Translations under genes and position numbers: made by a program
Shown: in pieces, positions 58,548 through 64,000 of the stretch
Numbering within the stretch: position 1 is the stretch's first letter
Layout: each line of letters begins with the position of its first letter
The notes under the pieces: generated by a model
What the model saw: the letters and a program-made list of their open reading frames with translations, nothing else
Told to the model about the DNA's origin: nothing
The model's database searches: none
NCBI RefSeq assembly: GCF_000469545.1
Contig: NZ_KI273065.1
Location: forward strand, 62,001-126,000
Direction of reading: 5' to 3'
From: Mitsuokella sp. oral taxon 131 str. W9106
Lineage (GTDB): Bacteria; Bacillota; Negativicutes; Selenomonadales; Selenomonadaceae
Length of the DNA stretch: 64,000 bases

Positions 58548-59846
58548 TCATTTCATCTTTTTGCCAAGCTCGATGAGGAACGTCGTTCCTTTTCCAAGCT
58601 CACTCGCAATCGAGATCCTGCCCTTATGCAGGCGCACGATTTCCTGCGCAATCGCAAGACCGAGCCCATTGCCGCCCATCTCTCGTGCACGCGCCTTGTC
58701 CACGCGATAAAATCGGTCAAAGACGCGTTCCTGGTCTTCCGGCGATATGCCGATGCCCGTATCGGAAACGGCAAAAGAAACATGTCCCTTCTCTGCCTTT
58801 CGATACGTGACACGCACTTCACCGCCGTCCTGCGTGTACTTCACGGCATTGTCGATGAGAATGAGCACGAGCTGGCGGATACGCTGCTCGTCGGCCTGGA
58901 TCTCGACCTTTCCCTTCGCGTCGACTGCAAGCTTGATATGTTTTTGTTCGGCGAGCGGCTGCATGAGGCGCGCCGTCTGCTCGATGACGGAGGACAGTTC
59001 GAACTTCGACGGCTTGAGCTTGAGCGCCTTGTTGTCCCCGCGCGCGACAACGAGGAGATCGCCGACGAGCTTTGCCATCTTCTTGACCTCGTCGTGCACG
59101 TCGTCAATGACCTGCTTCAAGAACGGCGATGTGACGGATTTGTCGTTTTGGAGTATCTCGGACGATGCCATGACGATGGCGAGCGGCGTGCGCAGCTCAT
59201 GTGACGCGTCGGCGGCAAACTGCCGCTGCTTTTCGTACGCTTCCTTCAAAGGGACCATCGCGCGCCCGGCGAGGATATGGCAGATGCCAGCCGCTGCGAT
59301 GACGGCGAGCATGCCGAGGAGCGCGATCGCATACGTCGCTTTTTCAAGACCATTGTACATCGCCGTGACATCCTTGCCAACGTAGACCATCTGCGCATGT
59401 TCGCCCGACGCCGTCTTGACGCTTTGGGCCGTCATCATGATACGGCTCTTCACCCCATTCTCTCCCGACTTTCCGACGACGATGACATCGTCCCCGCCGC
59501 TCCAGTTCTGTATGACATCGAGAATGAACGGCTCTATGTGGAACGAAGCACGCGCAAAGTTCAGCAGTCTTCCCTGATCATCGAATACATAAAAGAATAG
59601 ACGGTCATTCGTGCTCTTATAGACGAGGCTATCATCCGAGACAATGCCGGGATGCTGATTGAAGTACGCCTGCGCCTCCGCTACGTTTCCAGCCGTATCG
59701 ACGAGCTCGCGCGCCTGCTCCGACGTGATCGACCATTCCAATATCTTGTGCATGCCAAAAATGAGACCGGCAAGAAAAAAGAACATGACGATCGAGTAGA
59801 TGATCGTGAGCTGGCGGCGTCCCGTGCCGAATAGGCTTTTTGCCAT
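58548..59846 (-). CDS. Sensor histidine kinase
   Basis: 432 residues. Two membrane segments (LTIIYSIVMFFFLAGLIFG about 13-31 and YAIALLGMLAVIAAAGICHIL about 170-190) enclose a periplasmic sensor region of about 130 residues. HisKA has DASHELRTP (phospho-His). HATPase has LVLILIDNAVKYT, DTGIGIS and GGNGLGLAI. The start ATG overlaps the stop of the response regulator by one base. Signal unknown. Confidence 0.94.
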   Translation of the reverse strand: MAKSLFGTGRRQLTIIYSIVMFFFLAGLIFGMHKILEWSITSEQARELVDTAGNVAEAQAYFNQHPGIVSDDSLVYKSTNDRLFFYVFDDQGRLLNFARASFHIEPFILDVIQNWSGGDDVIVVGKSGENGVKSRIMMTAQSVKTASGEHAQMVYVGKDVTAMYNGLEKATYAIALLGMLAVIAAAGICHILAGRAMVPLKEAYEKQRQFAADASHELRTPLAIVMASSEILQNDKSVTSPFLKQVIDDVHDEVKKMAKLVGDLLVVARGDNKALKLKPSKFELSSVIEQTARLMQPLAEQKHIKLAVDAKGKVEIQADEQRIRQLVLILIDNAVKYTQDGGEVRVTYRKAEKGHVSFAVSDTGIGISPEDQERVFDRFYRVDKARAREMGGNGLGLAIAQEIVRLHKGRISIASELGKGTTFLIELGKKMK

Positions 59847-60523
59847 CAGCTTTTCGCCTCCAGCTTGTAGCCAACGCCGCGCACCGTCTTGATTGCCGTT
59901 CCCCCATCACCGAGATCGAGCTTCTTGCGCAGGATCTTCATATAGGAGTCGATGTTGTTCGAGCTCACGTCCGACTCAAGCCCCCAAATGCGGTCCAAGA
60001 TGATATCGCGCGGGACGACGATGCCGATATTCTGCGCGAGAAGGTCGAAGATCTGGAACTCGCGCGGCGAGAGCTGAATGACTTGATCCTTTTTCTTCAG
60101 GACCTTTGCTGTGCGATTGAGCGTGAAATCGCCGACTTCGACGATGTCCTGCTGAATCTTCTGCGTGCTGCGGCGACCGAGCGCGCGCAGGCGTGCGAGC
60201 AGCTCAGCGAACTCGAACGGCTTCACGAGGTAGTCGTCCGCGCCTGCGTCAAGCCCCGTGACGCGGTCCTCGACGGAGTCGCGCGCCGTGAGCATGAGGA
60301 TCGCTTTCTCATAGCCTTCTTTGCGCAGGCGGCTGCAGGCATCGACGCCCGACTCTCCCGGCATCATCCAGTCGAGGATCAGAATATCGTAATCCGTGTA
60401 CATCGCGTATTCATAAATGTCGCTGCCATTCGTTACCCACTCGACCTGGATCTCGTTCTGTTCGAGCATGTACTGAATGAGCTTGCCGAGACGCTTGTCG
60501 TCCTCTGCCAATAAAACGCGCAT
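59846..60523 (-). CDS. OmpR-family response regulator
   Basis: 225 residues. The receiver domain has LLAEDDKR (acidic pair), ILDWMMPG (phospho-Asp about 51), LTARDS and LVKPFEF. The C-terminal winged helix ends with IKTVRGVGYKL. ATG 60523 has AGGAGGG seven bases upstream. It is co-transcribed with the kinase and divergent from a secreted protein gene it may control. Confidence 0.94.
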   Translation of the reverse strand: MRVLLAEDDKRLGKLIQYMLEQNEIQVEWVTNGSDIYEYAMYTDYDILILDWMMPGESGVDACSRLRKEGYEKAILMLTARDSVEDRVTGLDAGADDYLVKPFEFAELLARLRALGRRSTQKIQQDIVEVGDFTLNRTAKVLKKKDQVIQLSPREFQIFDLLAQNIGIVVPRDIILDRIWGLESDVSSNNIDSYMKILRKKLDLGDGGTAIKTVRGVGYKLEAKS

Positions 60524-60619
60524 GACCAATCCCTCCTAGGCTTTCGGATACGTTTCTGGCTCTATATATACAAAAATTCCGTGAAAAGACAATGAACAAA
60601 TCATTACCATAAAAACACC

Positions 60620-60648
60620 TTGTCAATCGATGAAAAAACATTTAGACT
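60620..60648 (+). promoter_or_regulatory. Possible promoter of the small secreted protein gene
   Basis: -35 TTGTCA (60620-60625), 17-base spacer, -10 TAGACT (60643-60648). It lies in the 166-base divergent region shared with the two-component system. Confidence 0.45.
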
Positions 60649-60689
60649 TTAGGGTATAGCAACCGCGTGTATGGAAGGGATGGGATACC

Positions 60690-61127
60690 ATGAAAAAATT
60701 CGCTCTAATGCTCACCGCGCTTTTCCTTTGGCTCGTTCCTGCAGGTGCATTTGCCGCGGAGGACGACGCAAACGCCTTCGTCAAGGAGGACATGACGACA
60801 GTCTCTTGGATCGATGCGATGTTCATCAAGAAGGATGCAGGAAAGGCCTACGATCTCATGGGCGAAGACGCCAAGAAAAACATCTCGAAGGATCAGATAA
60901 GCGATCTCGGCAAGACGCTCGGCAAGGATTTCGACGCACTCGAAGGCGCGCGCTTCGTGAGCTGGACGCGTTTCGACCAAGCCGACCAGATCATCTACCT
61001 CATGCGCTTCAGGAAACAGCCTATGGTTCGCTGCGAACTGCTGTTCACGAAAGACGGCAGCCTCGAAAACTTCGGTCTGACGCCGATTGATGTAAGCAAG
61101 AGCAACGGGGCGAACGAAAAAAAGTAA
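60690..61127 (+). CDS. Small secreted protein, DUF3887-like
   Basis: 145 residues with a clear signal peptide (MKKFALMLTALFLWLVPAGAFA). The mature part has KDAGKAYDLMGEDAKKNIS and a beta-rich end (IYLMRFRKQPMVRCELLFTKDGSLENFG), like small NTF2-fold or DUF3887 domains. Function unknown; export to the periplasm is expected. GGAAGGGATGGG upstream gives a fair ribosome binding site. It stands opposite a two-component system and has its own terminator. Confidence 0.75.
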   Translation: MKKFALMLTALFLWLVPAGAFAAEDDANAFVKEDMTTVSWIDAMFIKKDAGKAYDLMGEDAKKNISKDQISDLGKTLGKDFDALEGARFVSWTRFDQADQIIYLMRFRKQPMVRCELLFTKDGSLENFGLTPIDVSKSNGANEKK

Positions 61128-61136
61128 GACCGGCCA

Positions 61137-61172
61137 AAAAATCCTCAAAGGCACATCTCCCTTGAGGATTTT
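61137..61172. terminator. Bidirectional terminator between the secreted protein gene and mrnC
   Basis: AAAATCCTCAA (61138-61148) pairs with TTGAGGATTTT (61162-61172), T-rich on both strands, between convergent genes. Confidence 0.85.
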
Positions 61173-61174
61173 CT

Positions 61175-61660
61175 TCATTTCTTATGAATTTCCTGCATCA
61201 TCGCTTTGCTGATGACCTGAAACGAAGCTTCGGCAAGTTCGTAGAGGCGCTCGTTCCGCTCGGAGAGGTAGAGCGTGCCCAAAAGCGCCTCAAACCCCGT
61301 GCTCGCATGGTATTCGGCGACGCTTGCGCTGCGCGGTGCGTGGCTCTTCGCATTGCGGCCACGACGGTAAATCGCCCGTTCTTCCTCGGTGAGCATCGCC
61401 TCGATTCCCTGATATGCCCGCGCCTGCCAAACGGCAGAGACGATCTGCGCGCTGAACGAATGGAGCGCCTGCACCTTCGCCTGCTCGTAGGAGAGCAGCC
61501 GCGTGCGCACGAAGAGGTGAAAGTACGCATCGCCGACGTAGGCGAGGACGAGCGGGTTCATCCGCCGAGCGTCCATCTCCCTATAGCGCTGCAGTACGCC
61601 GCCTGCGCCGTCCGGCGTAAACATCATGTCGACGAGCAGCTTGAACTGCCCAAACTTCAT
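61175..61660 (-). CDS. mrnC: Mini-ribonuclease III
   Basis: 161 residues, an RNase III domain without a dsRNA-binding domain. LAYVGDAYFHLFVR contains the catalytic-type Asp, and the second acidic cluster is in TGFEALLGTLYL. It matures 23S rRNA ends in Firmicutes. The ATG overlaps the cysS stop (ATGA), the usual cysS-mrnC pairing; the longer frame upstream lies inside cysS. Confidence 0.94.
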   Translation of the reverse strand: MKFGQFKLLVDMMFTPDGAGGVLQRYREMDARRMNPLVLAYVGDAYFHLFVRTRLLSYEQAKVQALHSFSAQIVSAVWQARAYQGIEAMLTEEERAIYRRGRNAKSHAPRSASVAEYHASTGFEALLGTLYLSERNERLYELAEASFQVISKAMMQEIHKK

Positions 61661-63087
61661 GCCTTTCTCCACCGTACGCCGCTCGGCGTATCTTCGAGCA
61701 CAATGCCTGCTTCCCTGAGCGCATCGCGAATCCGATCGGCAAGCGCCCAGTTCTTTTCCCTGCGCGCCGACTGTCGGATCCCGATGAGAATGTCCATGAG
61801 CTTGTCTGCCATGCCGTCGTCCGCCGTTTCTTCTGTCTGCTCGAAAATGCCGATGATGGACGCCATCTCCTCGTAGGCAGCGCAGGCTTTCCTGAAGTTC
61901 TCCGCATCGAATGCCTTTGCGCCGCCCATGACATCTTGGTAGTATATATTCGTCTCTTTCGAAAGCGCGAAAAGCTGGCTGATCGCAAGCGCCGTGTTGA
62001 AGTCGTCGTCCATCGCCTCGTAGAACGCCGCGAGCAGATCCTCTGCCGTCTTGGCGAGCTCTTTTGCCGTATCTGCCGTGCCTTCCTTTGCGGAGAGTTC
62101 CTTCATGCATCCGAGCGTGTTCTGCAGGCGGGCGAGGCTCGTCTGCGCCTCCTTGAGACGATCGTCGGAGAAATCGAGTGGGCTGCGATAGTGCGTCTGC
62201 AGGATGAAGAAGCGCACGACTTCGCCGGGGTACTCCTTCAGAATGTCTTTGACCGTAAAGAAATTGTTCTTCGACTTCGACATCTTCTCATTGCGAATCG
62301 TGATGAAGCCGTTATGCAGCCAATACTGCGCAAAGCTGCACGGATCGCCGAGTGCCGCCTGCGACTGCGCGATTTCGTTCTCGTGATGCGGGAAAATGAG
62401 GTCGCTTCCGCCGCCGTGGAAGTCGAACTTCTTGCCGAGGTATTTCAGCGACATCGTCGAGCACTCGATGTGCCAGCCCGGACGGCCCCTGCCCCATGGG
62501 CTTTCCCAGTACGGCTCGCCGGGCTTCGCCGCCTTCCAAAGCGCGAAATCCATGGGATGATGCTTGCGCCCGTCAACTTCGATGCGCGCGCCCGCCTGCA
62601 TATCGTCGAGACTGCGCCCGCTGAGCTTGCCGTAGCCTTCGAACTTCTCCACGCTGTAGAAGACATCTCCGTTTCCTAGGGCATAGGCGTAGCCCCTGTC
62701 GATGAGCGTCCGCACCATCTCAATGATGTCGTCCATCGTCTCGCTGACGCGCGGGTAGAGGTCAGCGCGACGGACATTGAGCGCATCCATCGCCTCGAAA
62801 TAGTTCGCGATATAGCGGTCGGCGATGTCGCTCCACTTGACGCCTTCGCGGTTCGCCGTATTGATGATCTTGTCGTCGACGTCCGTAAAATTCTGGATGT
62901 AGCGGACTTTCACGCCCTTCTTCTTAAAGTAGCGTCGAATGACATCCCACGTCACGAAGGGGCGCGCATTGCCGATATGCGGGTCGTTGTACGGCGTGAC
63001 GCCGCAGCAGTAGATCGAGACCTCGCCCTTCTTGAGTGGCTTGAACTCCTCCTTCTCGCGCGTCATCGTATTATAGACTTTCAGCAT
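61657..63087 (-). CDS. cysS: Cysteinyl-tRNA synthetase
   Basis: 476 residues. [15 protein letters not shown] (zinc Cys and HIGH-type motif), GWHIECS (zinc ligands) and KMSKSKNN (KMSKS) are present. The C-terminal DALR-like helical domain is complete. It overlaps the cysE end by 17 bases. Confidence 0.97.
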   Translation of the reverse strand: MLKVYNTMTREKEEFKPLKKGEVSIYCCGVTPYNDPHIGNARPFVTWDVIRRYFKKKGVKVRYIQNFTDVDDKIINTANREGVKWSDIADRYIANYFEAMDALNVRRADLYPRVSETMDDIIEMVRTLIDRGYAYALGNGDVFYSVEKFEGYGKLSGRSLDDMQAGARIEVDGRKHHPMDFALWKAAKPGEPYWESPWGRGRPGWHIECSTMSLKYLGKKFDFHGGGSDLIFPHHENEIAQSQAALGDPCSFAQYWLHNGFITIRNEKMSKSKNNFFTVKDILKEYPGEVVRFFILQTHYRSPLDFSDDRLKEAQTSLARLQNTLGCMKELSAKEGTADTAKELAKTAEDLLAAFYEAMDDDFNTALAISQLFALSKETNIYYQDVMGGAKAFDAENFRKACAAYEEMASIIGIFEQTEETADDGMADKLMDILIGIRQSARREKNWALADRIRDALREAGIVLEDTPSGVRWRKA

Positions 63088-63832
63088 GGCTTTCTTTCTC
63101 CTCTATCCTTTGTTCCAGTTCCTCGACCCGCTCTTCGAGCGCGTGAATCTGCTCCATCATGCACGCCCGCATCTCTTCCTCTGGGTCGGGCAGCATATCG
63201 TGGTCGAGGTCGACGTCGAGCTCGTCCTCGATCTCGTCGATCCTGTCGTCGGGACGGACGATTCCCTTTTGGATCGCTTCCTTCAGCTCGCACGCCGTAT
63301 GAACGCGCTTGCCGTGCATAACGACAATGCGTCCTGGGATGCCGACAACAGTCGCGTATGGAGGCACGCTCTTTAGGACAACCGAACCCGCGCCGATCTT
63401 CGCATGGTCGCCGACGGTGAACGAGCCGAGCACTTTCGCCCCCGAGGCGACGACGACGTTATTGCCGATCGTCGGATGGCGCTTTCCCTTCTCCTTGCCC
63501 GTGCCGCCGAGTGTCACGCCCTGGTAAAGCGTGACGTTGCGTCCGAGCTCCGCCGTCTCGCCGATGACGATTCCCGTGCCGTGATCGATGAAGAGCCCTT
63601 CTCCGATCGTCGCGCCGGGATGAATCTCAATGCCCGTGAGGAACCGTCCGAAATTCGAGATGATACGCGGGATGAGCACCCAGCCGCGCCTATAGAGCAT
63701 GTGTGCGATGCGGTGCAGCCATATCGCGTGCAGCCCCGAATAGCAAAGCAGCACCTCGATGACATTCCGTGCAGCAGGATCGCGCTCAAAGACGACGCGA
63801 ATATCCTTTCGGATGCGCGAAAAGAATTTCAT
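63071..63832 (-). CDS. cysE: Serine O-acetyltransferase with a coiled-coil tail
   Basis: 253 residues. Left-handed beta-helix with hexapeptide repeats: [18 protein letters not shown] (catalytic Asp-His), [22 protein letters not shown] 63832 has AGGAGG six bases upstream. The core ends near residue 185; about 65 more residues are acidic then heptad-like ([20 protein letters not shown]), an extension longer than in typical Bacillus CysE. First step of cysteine synthesis, logically placed before cysS. Confidence 0.95.
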   Translation of the reverse strand: MKFFSRIRKDIRVVFERDPAARNVIEVLLCYSGLHAIWLHRIAHMLYRRGWVLIPRIISNFGRFLTGIEIHPGATIGEGLFIDHGTGIVIGETAELGRNVTLYQGVTLGGTGKEKGKRHPTIGNNVVVASGAKVLGSFTVGDHAKIGAGSVVLKSVPPYATVVGIPGRIVVMHGKRVHTACELKEAIQKGIVRPDDRIDEIEDELDVDLDHDMLPDPEEEMRACMMEQIHALEERVEELEQRIEEKESHAESL

Positions 63833-63842
63833 GAAGTTCCTC

Positions 63843-64000
63843 CTATGCCATTTCGATGCCTGCCACGGCATAAGCCGATATGCCTTCTTCCGCGCCCGTG
63901 AAGCCGAGGTGCTCTTCCGTCGTCGCCTTGACGTTGACCGCAGAGGTCGGAATCTCCAAAACGCATGCGATATTTTCGTTCATCCGCGGGATGAAGTCCT
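63843..64000 (-). CDS. ispF: 2-C-methyl-D-erythritol 2,4-cyclodiphosphate synthase, C-terminal part (cut by window end)
   Basis: About 52 residues are visible on the minus strand, ending [20 protein letters not shown] and AVAGIEMA then TAG. VNVKATTxExLGFTG is the C-terminal IspF signature (MEP isoprenoid pathway). The gene could be ispF alone or the end of a fused ispDF; the window does not show. cysE follows after 10 bases. Confidence 0.88.
   Translation of the reverse strand, partial: DFIPRMNENIACVLEIPTSAVNVKATTEEHLGFTGAEEGISAYAVAGIEMA

Overview
The window looks like a chromosomal segment of an anaerobic, diderm Firmicute of the Negativicutes (Selenomonas/Mitsuokella-like). This is inferred from the moderately high GC, strong Shine-Dalgarno sites, a leucine T-box, ATGA-coupled operons, pyruvate:ferredoxin oxidoreductase, an FprA-type flavoprotein and a stand-alone IMP cyclohydrolase. 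No database search was possible, so species assignment is inference. Most genes lie on the minus strand.

Layout. 1-2.1 kb: tail of a LysR regulator, then citC and citX (citrate lyase activation). 2.3-5.1 kb: Ppx/GppA phosphatase and an MFS transporter. 5.2-15.0 kb: a complete de novo pyrimidine operon, pyrB-pyrC-carA-carB-pyrK-pyrD-pyrF-pyrE, behind a sigma70-type promoter and a leader with an intrinsic terminator (attenuator) and a candidate 33-codon leader ORF; no pyrR is present. 15.0-16.8 kb: nitroreductase and aminotransferase. 16.9-18.7 kb: a decayed island holding a frameshifted regulator-like gene, the 3' half of a LysR gene and the 3' half of a fumarase-superfamily lyase; the last two meet head to head at a probable deletion scar, next to an intact DASS anion transporter (18.7-20.1 kb).

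20.1-27.5 kb: siroheme decarboxylase pair ahbA/ahbB, then the proteostasis cluster tig-clpP-clpX-lon-engB. 27.7-31.4 kb: a compact five-gene operon (HAD hydrolase, MBL-fold lipoprotein, DUF3006 protein, AMIN/amidase_3 amidase, GerMN lipoprotein). 31.5-35 kb: unknown protein, leuA under a T-box, acyl-CoA thioesterase, CsoR-type repressor. 35-36.4 kb: ECF S component and deoD on the plus strand. 36.4-40.7 kb: M18 aminopeptidase, dusB, coaX, birA. 40.8-47.4 kb: purine genes purE-F-M-N-H(IMPCH only)-D, with purC under a separate promoter. 47.5-49.2 kb: rpsB-tsf. 49.4-53.2 kb: an unrecognised alanine/lysine-rich protein, a Tat-exported metallophosphoesterase and a threonine aldolase gene broken by three single-base frameshifts. 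53.3-58.4 kb: nifJ, tRNA-Pro(CGG) and fprA. 58.5-61.1 kb: a two-component system divergent from a small secreted protein. 61.2-64 kb: mrnC, cysS, cysE and the 3' end of ispF.

Most of the window is housekeeping biosynthesis and translation. I do not see a clear undescribed defence or mobile system. The most interesting items are the pyr leader, the start-codon hairpin of the ECF S component, the deletion scar with its remnants, the multiply frameshifted threonine aldolase, the repeat-rich nifJ promoter and the unknown protein at 49.4-50.5 kb.
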